Below are positions 38,947 to 47,044 of a stretch of 64,000 nucleotides of DNA, in pieces. The position numbers and the translations under genes are program-made. The notes beneath the pieces are model-generated. The model ran no database searches. It was not told the origin of the DNA and saw only the letters and a program-made list of their open reading frames with translations. The stretch is from assembly GCA_964565895.1 (NCBI GenBank), contig CAZMGT010000006.1, forward strand, positions 1-64,000, given 5' to 3'. Source of the stretch: CAZMGT01 sp964565895 (GTDB taxonomy: Bacteria > Armatimonadota > Zipacnadia > UBA1398 > CAZMGT01). The first letter of the stretch is position 1. Each line of letters starts with the position of its first letter.

Positions 38947-39834
38947 CTATCTGACAAACCCCTGCCTTCGCAAACTGGAGAACAAAATGTCCTCCAGCGA
39001 GCTGTCCGTTCGCGCAAGAACATAGCCTACGTTGTGCCGCGTGCACCAGCGCCGAACGCCTTCGCAAAACGCCCTCGCCCGCTCGCGATAGCGCCGAAGC
39101 AGGCGGCCGGTAACGGTAATCTCGCGAGCCTGGCCGGTCTCCGCGTCAACAAGTTTAAGGTCGCCGCGGACGCGCGGCTCGAGCTCCTCCGGATTGAGCA
39201 CGTGCACGACGGCGACGTCGAACCCGCGCCCGACAACGGCGCGCAGGCCCTCCTCGTAGCCGCGCGGGTCGAGAAGGTCGGAGAGGACAAAGAGCACCCC
39301 GGGGTTTTTCACGGCAAACGCCAGCTCGCGCAAGGCATGGCTAACGTTCGTCTCGCCCTGCGGCTCTAGCGCCCCAAGCCAGGCCAGGGCGGCGGGCGCG
39401 CTGGGCCGGCCGCGCACCGGCCCGAAGCTTTCGCCCAGCCCCTGGGAGAAGGCAAACAGCCCCACTTGGTCCAGGTTGCACAAGGCGACATAGGCCAACG
39501 CCGCGGCAAGCTTCTTGGCGTAGGTCAGCTTCCTCTCCCCCTCGCCAAACGCCATGGAGCGGCTGCAGTCCAGCGCGATGTAGACAAACAGGTCCTCCTC
39601 TTCCACGAAAAGCTTCAAAAACAGCTTTTCCAGCCGCCCATAAAGCGGCCAGTCGATGCGCCGAAAGTCGTCGCCGGGGACGTAGGGGCGGAAGTCGGCG
39701 AACTCGATCGATGTCCCGTGGCGTGGGCTGGGCCTTTCCCCCTTCATCGAGCCGACAAATACCCGCCGCGTGGCGATGGCCAAGCGCTCTAGCTTGCGCA
39801 GAAACTGTTGCTCAAGAAGCTCGCTCTGGGGCAT
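38947..39834 (-). CDS. DUF58 domain protein (VWA-like)
   Basis: The 295-residue protein has the DUF58 signature RPYVPGDDFRRIDWPLYGR at about residue 52 and a following VWA-like fold with ALDCSRSMAF, where DxSxS is degenerate to DCSRS. A C-terminal segment VLFVLSDLLDPRGYEEGLR and VVHVLNPEEL complete the fold. DUF58 proteins are regular partners of MoxR ATPases, which are thought to act as chaperones for metal insertion or complex assembly. It starts inside the last 23 bp of the moxR gene, evidence for coupled translation. Confidence 0.9.
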   Translation of the reverse strand: MPQSELLEQQFLRKLERLAIATRRVFVGSMKGERPSPRHGTSIEFADFRPYVPGDDFRRIDWPLYGRLEKLFLKLFVEEEDLFVYIALDCSRSMAFGEGERKLTYAKKLAAALAYVALCNLDQVGLFAFSQGLGESFGPVRGRPSAPAALAWLGALEPQGETNVSHALRELAFAVKNPGVLFVLSDLLDPRGYEEGLRAVVGRGFDVAVVHVLNPEELEPRVRGDLKLVDAETGQAREITVTGRLLRRYRERARAFCEGVRRWCTRHNVGYVLARTDSSLEDILFSSLRRQGFVR

Positions 39835-40885
39835 TGCCCTGCCCTTCTCCCGCGCCCTCTGCCACCGAGCGCAGCGCGCCGCGGGGCTCCTCACCCTCAG
39901 CGACCGTGGGCACGTGCTCCAGGACCTCGTCAACGAGAGCGTCGGTGCTTATCCCCTCGGCCTCGCCCTCGAAATTGAGAATGATCCTGTGGCGCAGGGC
40001 GGGGTGGGCTATGGCGCGAATGTCCTCAAACGCCACGCAAAACCGCCCATCGAGCAGCGCGCGCACCTTGCCCCCGAGGACGAGCGCCTGCGCCCCGCGC
40101 GGCGACGCCCCATAGGCCACATACCGGCGGACCAGCTCCGGCGCGCTCTCGCACCCCGGGTGCGTGGCGAGCACGAGGCGGATGGCGTAGTCCTGCACGT
40201 GCTCGGCGATGGGCGTTTGGCGCACGAGCCGGCGCATGGCCAGCACGCGCTCGCCGCTGCACACGGGCTTGAGCTCGGCGATCTCCGCGCCTGTCGTGCG
40301 GTTGAGGATTTCCGCGAGCTGCTCGCGCGTGGGGAAGTTAACGAGGACCTTAAACATAAAGCGGTCGAGCTGCGCCTCGGGGAGGGGATAGGTGCCCGCC
40401 ATTTCGATCGGGTTTTGCGTGGCGAGCACGACATAGGGCTCGTTTAGCCGGCGCACCTCGCCGGCCACGGTCACGCTGTGCTCCTGCATGGCCTCGAGCA
40501 GGGCCGACTGCGTCTTTGGCGTGGCGCGGTTAATCTCGTCGGCGAGAATGATGTTCGCAAAAATCGGCCCGGGCTGAAACTCAAAATAGCGCCGGCCGGT
40601 GGCCTGGTCTTCCATAACGATGTTCGTGCCGATAATGTCCGCGGGCATGAGGTCCGGGGTAAACTGAATGCGCGAAAACTTAAGGTCGAGCACACGCGCC
40701 AGGGTGCGCACGAGCAGGGTTTTGCCTAGCCCAGGCACACCCTCGAGCAGCACGTGGCCGTCGGCGACGAGGCACGTTAGCACGCCGTCGATAACTTCCT
40801 CCAGCCCGACGATCACCCGCTGGATCTCGCCGCGGATGCGTAAGAGGTCCTCGCGAAATTGCTGCGCCTGCTCCTCTGCCTCCAT
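39812..40885 (-). CDS. MoxR-family AAA ATPase
   Basis: The 357-residue ATPase shows GVPGLGKTLLVRTLA (Walker A), IILADEINRATPKTQSALL (Walker B and sensor), EAMQEHSVTVAG, VVLATQNPIEMAGTYPLPEAQ and LDRFMFKVLVNFPT. These are hallmarks of MoxR/RavA AAA chaperones. It begins the MoxR-DUF58-YkgJ-SRPBCC operon, all genes overlapping or nearly so. The ATG at 40885 is taken because the upstream frame has no site and is not protein-like. In this context it probably remodels or matures a complex containing the DUF58 partner; YkgJ may supply a metal centre. Confidence 0.92.
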   Translation of the reverse strand: MEAEEQAQQFREDLLRIRGEIQRVIVGLEEVIDGVLTCLVADGHVLLEGVPGLGKTLLVRTLARVLDLKFSRIQFTPDLMPADIIGTNIVMEDQATGRRYFEFQPGPIFANIILADEINRATPKTQSALLEAMQEHSVTVAGEVRRLNEPYVVLATQNPIEMAGTYPLPEAQLDRFMFKVLVNFPTREQLAEILNRTTGAEIAELKPVCSGERVLAMRRLVRQTPIAEHVQDYAIRLVLATHPGCESAPELVRRYVAYGASPRGAQALVLGGKVRALLDGRFCVAFEDIRAIAHPALRHRIILNFEGEAEGISTDALVDEVLEHVPTVAEGEEPRGALRSVAEGAGEGQGNAPERAS

Positions 40886-41038
40886 GGCGCACCCCTTGCG
40901 CGCAAGCGGAAAACGCTCCAAGCTCCGCGTCCTGTGCCAAACTTCGCTCCCCGCCGCGGCATCCCTCGTCCGCGGGAAGGAACGCTGGGCGGCCGCGCGA
41001 AGTGCTATTGCGGCCACGCTTTCCCGCGGGAGGACGCC

Positions 41039-42073
41039 GTGGATCTGTTTCAGGTAACCGAACGCGCGCGGCGCTCGCTGGGCATGGTCGTCCCCGTATA
41101 TTTCCCTCAATCCGTCCCGCAGGAGACGCAGCGCCAGTTCCTCTGGGCCACGCTCCACGGGGCACATCATTTCGTCCGTCCCGAGCACATCCTCCTCGTC
41201 GTCGACGGCGTAAGCTGGGTCCGCCCCGCGGTGGAAGAGGTGCGCCGCATGTTCGCGGAGGAGGCGGGCGCGGGGTTTGAGGTCCTCTGGCTCGACCAAA
41301 ACCAGGGCAAGGGCGGGGCCATTTGCCGTGCATTTGAGGAGATCCTCCGCGTGGCGGAGATCGACCGCGTGTGCATCCGCGACGACGACGCGGACCACTC
41401 CATCTACGATCTCCCCGAGGCCTTGCTTCTTTACGAGCGCATTGCCCAGGCGGAGGAGACGGAGCTTATCGTGGTCAACGGCCGGCGGGCGAACGTGAGG
41501 CGCGTGCTCGGGCTTGCCCGCGGCGAGTTCGAGCTGCTCATGGACCGCGTGACGTGGGAGACGCTGCGCTTTTACCTTGCCCGCCGGGGCCGCGCGCCGA
41601 ACGAGCAGTGGTTTTGCGCCTATCCCGAGCCGCCGGATATTGAAAGTGGCTACAAGCTATACAGTCGCCGCGCGGCGACGCTTCTCGTCGAGGGCCTAAC
41701 CCGTGCCGCGCGCTGGGACAGCGCTGTGCCCATCCTTCGCTTCGGGGTAGAAATCGTCCCCGCGGTGGAGTGCTTGGTTGCCGGGGGCGTGCTCGGGGAG
41801 ATTATGCGCACCGCCGCCGAGGCCCCGCCGCTGACGACGTTTGGCCGCGGGGCAACGCTCGCCGAGCTGTTCGGCGCCGAAGCGCGCTGGCTGTTCTATC
41901 GCCTGGAGATTCCCGCGCAGGCTGCGGGGCAGATTTTGCGCAACGCCATCGCCCGCTGCCCCCTGCTTCATTTGGACGAGGGGCGCGAGGCGCTCGCCGA
42001 GTTCTACCGCCGCGCGCTCGCCGATCTCGCCGAGCAGCCCGAGCTAAACCTCGCCCTTCCTCCCCGCTTCTAG
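41039..42073 (+). CDS. GT-A fold glycosyltransferase-like protein
   Basis: The 344-residue protein starts with GMVVPVYFPQSVPQETQ and HILLVVDGVSWVRPAVEEV, then VLWLDQNQGKGGAICRAFEE and VCIRDDDADHSIYDLPEAL; the DDD triplet is in the place of a nucleotide-sugar/metal motif of GT-A glycosyltransferases. The later part is helical and less typical. The GTG at 41039 has GGGAGGAC upstream. It is divergent from the MoxR operon with 153 bp between, and followed 77 bp later by a beta-propeller glycosidase. The donor and acceptor are unknown. Confidence 0.6.
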   Translation: MDLFQVTERARRSLGMVVPVYFPQSVPQETQRQFLWATLHGAHHFVRPEHILLVVDGVSWVRPAVEEVRRMFAEEAGAGFEVLWLDQNQGKGGAICRAFEEILRVAEIDRVCIRDDDADHSIYDLPEALLLYERIAQAEETELIVVNGRRANVRRVLGLARGEFELLMDRVTWETLRFYLARRGRAPNEQWFCAYPEPPDIESGYKLYSRRAATLLVEGLTRAARWDSAVPILRFGVEIVPAVECLVAGGVLGEIMRTAAEAPPLTTFGRGATLAELFGAEARWLFYRLEIPAQAAGQILRNAIARCPLLHLDEGREALAEFYRRALADLAEQPELNLALPPRF

Positions 42074-42150
42074 CCGCGCTTGAGTGGAAGGAGCCGCCTT
42101 CGCCGCGCCAGAATTGCGCTTTGTTGCCCAAGCAAAGGAGGCGAGAGAAC

Positions 42151-43155
42151 TTGGCTGAGGAGTGGCCTGTGGGCGGCGCTGCCCGCCGCTGGTTTGGCTT
42201 GCTTCCCCTGTTCGACCCGCAAAGCGGGCAGACCGTGCGCGAGCCGCAAAACGACGAACGCGGCTGGTGGGCCGGGGCGGCAAGCGCTATTTACGACGAG
42301 CAAAGCGGCAATTTTTACCTCTATTACCGCCTGCGCCGACCCCGGGGCGTCGAGCCCGACCGCGGGGCGGAGTGCCGCATTGCCCAAAGCGCGGACGGCG
42401 TTGCGTTTACCGACATTTGGGCGGCAACGAAGGACCAGTTCGCCAGCCCGTCGATCGAAAAAGCGTGCCTGCTGAAGTGCCTCGATGGCCGCTGGCGGCT
42501 ATATATCAGCTACGTCGACCCCGAGGACCTGCGCTGGCGCACCGACGTTCTCGAGGCAGACAGCCCCGCGGGCTTTGACCCGAACAAGCGGCAAAAGGTG
42601 TTTACCCCCGCCGACGTGGGCTGCGAGGGCGTTAAGGATCCCTATGTGATCATCGTCGGCCACCAATACTACATGTTCTTAAGCTACGCCCCTTCGCCCG
42701 GGGAGGTCTCCGACGAGCTGCGCGCGCAGATGCACAGCACCGCCGACGTCTACAACACGGGGATCACCAAGTCCAGCAGCGCGCTGGCGATTAGCTCCGA
42801 CGGGGTGCACTTTAGTTGGGTGGGCGACGTATTCTCGCCGCGCGAGGAGGGGTGGGACGCCTACTGCGCGCGTCTCAGCTCCTGCGTCTGGACCCCGCCC
42901 GTGTTTACCTTCTTCTACGACGGCAGCGCCGACGTCTCGCAGAACTACGAGGAGATCGCCGGGCTGGCCTATACGTTTGACCTGCGGCGCTTCTTTCGCG
43001 TAACCTGCGACGGACCAATTGTCCGCTCGCCGCACGGCTCGGGCTCCGTGCGCTATGTCGACGTGCTGGCCGTAGACGGCCGGCTCTACTATTATTACGA
43101 GTATGCCCTGCCCTCCGGCGCGCACGAGCTCAGGGTTAGCGTCGTGGAGCGCTAG
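42151..43155 (+). CDS. five-bladed beta-propeller glycosidase-like protein (GH43/GH130 type)
   Basis: The 334-residue protein has repeating blade motifs: GWWAGAASAIYDEQSGNFYLYYRLRR-type first blade, then RWRLYISYVDPEDLRW, CEGVKDPYVIIVGHQYYMF, FSWVGDVFSPREEGWDAYCA and GLAYTFDLRRFFRV. The VKDPYV segment with acidic Asp resembles the pKa-modulating Asp of GH43 or the GH130 phosphorylases. The start is a TTG at 42151 with AGGAGG nine bases upstream; no ATG is available in this frame. It follows the glycosyltransferase-like gene and its 3' end is overlapped by the large VWA-like gene, so the three probably form one unit. Confidence 0.65.
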   Translation: MAEEWPVGGAARRWFGLLPLFDPQSGQTVREPQNDERGWWAGAASAIYDEQSGNFYLYYRLRRPRGVEPDRGAECRIAQSADGVAFTDIWAATKDQFASPSIEKACLLKCLDGRWRLYISYVDPEDLRWRTDVLEADSPAGFDPNKRQKVFTPADVGCEGVKDPYVIIVGHQYYMFLSYAPSPGEVSDELRAQMHSTADVYNTGITKSSSALAISSDGVHFSWVGDVFSPREEGWDAYCARLSSCVWTPPVFTFFYDGSADVSQNYEEIAGLAYTFDLRRFFRVTCDGPIVRSPHGSGSVRYVDVLAVDGRLYYYYEYALPSGAHELRVSVVER

Positions 43156-45625
43156 GTGGCTCTTCGCCGCGGCGCTTTTGCTCGCCGCATTCGCCTTTGC
43201 GCGTGGTGAGGAGCTGCGCCCGCGCGCCCTGCGCGTGCTCCACGTCGACGCCAGCGACTTCCCCCAGCTCGTCGTCTACATCGCCCCGGGGGCGGAGGAG
43301 TTGGCCCTCGACGAGGCGCGCTTTTATCTCAGCGAGGACGATAAGCCGCTGCTCGTGCAAGGGATAACGGAGCAGGTAACGCGGCTAAACCTTGCCCTCC
43401 TCCTCGACGAGCCCGAGCCTCGCTCAGCGCAAGAGGAGCTCGCCCGCGCGGCGCTCGCCGAGCTCGGCGAGTGGCTGGGCTATCGCGACCGCCTGGCCGT
43501 CGTCCCCGTCGCCCAGCCGGAGCAAGCGCGAGGGTTCTTTCGCCGCGGGACGCGGCCGCTTGCCCTCGCCGGCGGGCAAGGGGGTAGCGAGCGGCGCGCC
43601 TACGACGCTCTCGCCGCGGCGTGGAAGCTCTGCGCGAGATGCCCCGGGCGCAGCGCCATCGTCGCGCTCCTCTGCGGGCCGGACAACATTAGCGTGGCCG
43701 GCGTAGACGACCTCCGCCAGGTTTTGGCCTACTCCCCCGCGCCCCTGTTTATCTTCGCCCTGTGGCCCGAGGCCGACCGCACCACGCTGGCCAGCCTTGC
43801 CGCGGCAACCGGCGGGGCGGCGTACTTTCCCCAAACGCCGGAGGAGGCCAAGCAAGCCGCCGCCGCCGTTGGCGAGCTGCTCAACCGCGTGGTCGGCTTG
43901 CGCTGCCGCTCGCTGCGCGAGGTGCGCGATGGCTCGTGGCGCGAAGTCCGCGCTTCGCTGGGCCGCGCAATCGGCGCCCAACAGCAGCGCCGCGGCTATT
44001 TTGCCCCGGCGCGGCGCGCGGCGTGCGCCACAGCAACCATTATCCTCCCCGCGCCCCCGCCGGCGCGCGCCACCGACATCTGCCTTCTGCTCGACCGCGC
44101 CACGGGCAGGCTGCGCGCCTGGGGCCTGTTGGGCGAGCCGTTTCTCGCGCCCCCGGGGAGCTACGACGTGCATGTGCTTTGCCGCCCGCCGGTGCGCGCG
44201 GAGCTTGAGCTGCGCGCGGGCGAGCAGGCGGAGCTCACTTTACCCCCCGCGGGAGCGCTGGTTGTTTATCTTCCGGAAAACCTGCGCGGCCAGCCGCTTT
44301 ACGACGTAGAAGACGAGAGCACCGGCGAACACGTCGCCGCCGGGCGCGACGGCCGGCCGCTCGTCCTCGGCCCCGGGCGCTATCGTATCGTCAGCCGCGG
44401 CGAGCCCACCGTGCGCTTTGCCCCGGCAACGGTCCGTGCGGGCGAACTGGCCACCGTTGACCTGCGCGACTACGGCGCCGTCGTCCTCCAGGTCCTCGAC
44501 CGCGGGGGCGAGCCGATCATCGCTCACGTCGAGCTCAAGCTCCCGTTTGAAGCAAACGTCGTCGCCAGCGGGACGACCAACGCCGCGATCCAGACCCAAG
44601 CGGGGATCTATATGGCGACCATTCGCACCGATCCCCTGGTCACCGTGCCCTATGTCGAGGTCGAGGCGGGCAAGACGAGAACGCTGCCCGTGGCGCGCTT
44701 TGGAAGCCTGCTCGTCAAGCTCGCCTCGTCCACAGGCGCGCCCTATCGCGCACCATGGGCGGCGACGACGATGTCCGGCCAATACCTTGCCTCCGGCGAG
44801 ACAAACGCGGACAAGCCCATGTACGCCGTTGCCGCGCGCGTGCGCGTCGCGGTGCGTCCGCCGCGGGAGTTCACCACGCGGGTGCGCTCGGGCGAGCAGA
44901 CGGTGGTCGACATGGGCCAGCTCGCCGGCCTGCGCATCGTGGCCAAGCTGCCCGACGGGCGGCCCCTGCGGGCGAAGTTCCTCATTTTTCCCCCGGGCCG
45001 CAGCGAGCCGTTCGCCAGCGGGATTACCGCCGCCGGCCCTGCTCCGGAGCAGTGGGTCGAGGATTTTCTCCCCGGGACATACGACGTCGAGGTGCGCACC
45101 GTTCCCCCGCTGCGCCTGGCTGGGCTGCGTCTTAGCGCAGGCCGCGTGCGCACCGTCGAGCTGGAACAGCTGGGGGGCGTCCTTGTGGAGGCGGGGCGCG
45201 ACAAGCTCGGCGACCCCCTGCCCCTGCGCTACGCCCTGGCCTTGGCCCAAAGCGGCCGCCGCGTGGGCGTGTTTAGCGCGGGCGAGATGGTCCCCGTGCG
45301 CCGGGGGGAGTATCTCGCGGAGAGCGTGGGGCTTTCGCCGCGCCTGTTTCTGGGCAAGCTGGCCATTTCGGACTTGGGCGAGCAGGCGATGCTCCGCGTC
45401 GTCTGCCCCGAGCAGCCCAAGCTGCCGTTCGTCGTTTGCCGCGCGCAGGGGGAGGAGCTCGAGCCCATTGCCGAGGGTCGGGCGGGGGAAGACCTCGCGC
45501 TTCCCCCGGGGAGCTATGAGCTGCGCGTGCCCCGCGCGTTTGGCGTAACCCTTCCCTCGCCCGTGCGCGCCCTGCCCAATGTCCTCACCCTGGTTGTTCC
45601 GCCGGCGCTTGTCGGCGGGCCCTAA
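43103..45625 (+). CDS. large secreted protein with VWA-like domain lacking MIDAS and carboxypeptidase-regulatory repeats
   Basis: The 840-residue protein has a signal peptide (WLFAAALLLAAFAFARG), an N-terminal VWA-like domain (RVLHVDASDFPQLVVYIAP, then LNLALLLDEPEPRSAQEEL, IVALLCGPDNISVAGVDDL, TLASLAAATGGAAYFPQ) of the VWFA-related type found in Acidobacteriota, and several beta-sandwich repeats such as GAVVLQVLDRGGEPIIAH and GSLLVKLASSTGAPYRAP. The normal metal site DxSxS is absent (LLDEPEPRS). The frame begins inside the end of the preceding gene with a weak ribosome site, so coupled translation is likely. Its stop overlaps tail-to-tail with the M28 gene. Confidence 0.7.
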   Translation: MPCPPARTSSGLASWSARWLFAAALLLAAFAFARGEELRPRALRVLHVDASDFPQLVVYIAPGAEELALDEARFYLSEDDKPLLVQGITEQVTRLNLALLLDEPEPRSAQEELARAALAELGEWLGYRDRLAVVPVAQPEQARGFFRRGTRPLALAGGQGGSERRAYDALAAAWKLCARCPGRSAIVALLCGPDNISVAGVDDLRQVLAYSPAPLFIFALWPEADRTTLASLAAATGGAAYFPQTPEEAKQAAAAVGELLNRVVGLRCRSLREVRDGSWREVRASLGRAIGAQQQRRGYFAPARRAACATATIILPAPPPARATDICLLLDRATGRLRAWGLLGEPFLAPPGSYDVHVLCRPPVRAELELRAGEQAELTLPPAGALVVYLPENLRGQPLYDVEDESTGEHVAAGRDGRPLVLGPGRYRIVSRGEPTVRFAPATVRAGELATVDLRDYGAVVLQVLDRGGEPIIAHVELKLPFEANVVASGTTNAAIQTQAGIYMATIRTDPLVTVPYVEVEAGKTRTLPVARFGSLLVKLASSTGAPYRAPWAATTMSGQYLASGETNADKPMYAVAARVRVAVRPPREFTTRVRSGEQTVVDMGQLAGLRIVAKLPDGRPLRAKFLIFPPGRSEPFASGITAAGPAPEQWVEDFLPGTYDVEVRTVPPLRLAGLRLSAGRVRTVELEQLGGVLVEAGRDKLGDPLPLRYALALAQSGRRVGVFSAGEMVPVRRGEYLAESVGLSPRLFLGKLAISDLGEQAMLRVVCPEQPKLPFVVCRAQGEELEPIAEGRAGEDLALPPGSYELRVPRAFGVTLPSPVRALPNVLTLVVPPALVGGP

Positions 45626-46605
45626 ATCCCCCGGCGCAACACGGCGAGCACAGTCTCGCCCACGGCGCGCAGCGAAGCTGCGGAGCACTTGTCCGGCGTG
45701 TCTTGCAACGTGTGCCAATAGGGGTAGTCGAAGTCAATCAGGTCCACCGTGGGCACGCCCGCTTCGATGAGCGGAATGTGGTCGTCGAGCACCGAAGCCG
45801 TGGGCCGCGAGCGCAGGGGAAATGCTCTGCGGAAGCCCAGAGCCCCCGCGCGAAACCAAATCGTCTCCATCAGCTCGCGGTCGGCGAGAAGGGAGTAGGC
45901 CTCCCACTCCAACCTCAGGTCGGCATCGCCCACCATATCGAGCAAAATGCCCCGCGCCGGGCGCAGCTCGCCCATGTGCCGGGCAAAGTACTTCGAGCCC
46001 AAAAACCACTCCTCGTTTTGCCCCTTGCCGAAGTCCTCGCCGTCGAACAGGACGACAACAACCTCCGTCGGCGCGCGCTTTACGCGCAGCGCCCGGGCAA
46101 CCTCCAAGCACACGGCCACGCCCGAGGCGCCGTCGTTTGCCCCGAGGATGGGCTTTGTCCGGTTAGCGGGGTTGGGGTCGCAGTCGGCAATGGGCCTGGT
46201 GTCCCAATGCGCACATAACAACACGCGCCGCGCAGGCCCCGTGCGACCGGCCGCGATAACGCCGACGACGTTGGCCATGCGAAACGTCTTCCCCGGGGCC
46301 ATCTCGGTGCTCGTGTGGGTAAACTCCTGCAAAAACGCGCGGTCGGCAACGCTGCGCATTTGCTCCAGCAGCCAGCGCAGGCAGCGCTCGTGGCCCTCGC
46401 TGCCCGGGTTGCGCGGGCCGAAGTTCGTCTGGGCGAGGAGGAGCTCCCACGCGCGTTGGGCGTCGAACGCCGCCTGGGGGTTGGCCGTTGCGCTGGGGGA
46501 AGCGGCAGGCGAGGGTGCGGCGCGCTGCGCTTGCGCCCCGCAGTTTGCCGACGAGCCAAGAAGGAGTATTAAGGCGGCGCCGGCAAGGGCGGCGCAAAAG
46601 AGCAC
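45622..46605 (-). CDS. secreted M28-family glutaminyl-peptide cyclotransferase-like protein
   Basis: The 327-residue protein has a signal sequence (AALAGAALILLLGSSANCGA, possible lipoprotein) and a QC-like M28 domain: LCAHWDTRPIADCDPN and GANDGASGVAVCLEVA carry the zinc ligands His and Asp, VVVLFDGEDFGKGQNEEW the acidic residue, and VLDDHIPLIEAGVPTVDLID the last histidine. These match bacterial glutaminyl cyclases and aminopeptidases, enzymes that cyclise N-terminal Gln or trim peptides. The GTG start at 46605 has no strong ribosome site; it follows the response regulator stop by 22 bp and may be coupled. Confidence 0.85.
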   Translation of the reverse strand: MLFCAALAGAALILLLGSSANCGAQAQRAAPSPAASPSATANPQAAFDAQRAWELLLAQTNFGPRNPGSEGHERCLRWLLEQMRSVADRAFLQEFTHTSTEMAPGKTFRMANVVGVIAAGRTGPARRVLLCAHWDTRPIADCDPNPANRTKPILGANDGASGVAVCLEVARALRVKRAPTEVVVVLFDGEDFGKGQNEEWFLGSKYFARHMGELRPARGILLDMVGDADLRLEWEAYSLLADRELMETIWFRAGALGFRRAFPLRSRPTASVLDDHIPLIEAGVPTVDLIDFDYPYWHTLQDTPDKCSAASLRAVGETVLAVLRRGI

Positions 46606-46627
46606 CGCGGAGGCACGCCAGCGCCGG

Positions 46628-47044
46628 CTATTGTTCGCTGCCAGCGCCCATTTCCTCCAGCCTGTCCTGCTCGGCTTTTATCTCGAGCACGCGCTTGACA
46701 ACCTCGAGCAGCTCATCGGGCTCAAACGGCTTGGTAAGGTAAAACTGAATATCGTATTCCCACCCGCGGCTAATACTTGCGTCATCGGCGAGCGCGGTGA
46801 GCATGACCACGGGGGTGCCCGCAAGCTCGGGGTCGGCGCGCATGCGGTCGAGCACCTCCCAGCCGTCCATCTCGGGCATGTTAATGTCGAGCAGGACGCA
46901 GTCCGGGTGGTGCTCGCGGATCATCTGCAAGGCTTCCACGCCGTTTTCTGCGGTAAGCACATCGTAGCCCTCGATTTTCAAGTTAGTCTCGATAACGGTA
47001 AGCACGGGCCGCTCGTCGTCCACAGCTAAAACCTTAGCGCCCAA
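46628..47044 (-). CDS. single-domain response regulator (orphan)
   Basis: The 138-residue protein is a CheY-like receiver: acidic pair in VLAVDDERPVL, phosphoacceptor Asp in CVLLDINMPEMDGWE, Thr in VVMLTALADD and the Lys in FYLTKPFEPDELLE. There is no output domain, so it signals by protein contact. The TTG start at 47044 with GGGGGTG six bases upstream overlaps the end of the ABC-class ATPase gene by 11 bp. No histidine kinase is in the operon. Its partner may be a kinase encoded elsewhere. Confidence 0.9.
   Translation of the reverse strand: MGAKVLAVDDERPVLTVIETNLKIEGYDVLTAENGVEALQMIREHHPDCVLLDINMPEMDGWEVLDRMRADPELAGTPVVMLTALADDASISRGWEYDIQFYLTKPFEPDELLEVVKRVLEIKAEQDRLEEMGAGSEQ

Noticed and set aside
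44240..45718. 492-codon minus-strand frame opposite the VWA-like gene
   Set aside because: No recognisable domain and a repeat-like composition that mirrors the plus-strand gene's codon pattern.
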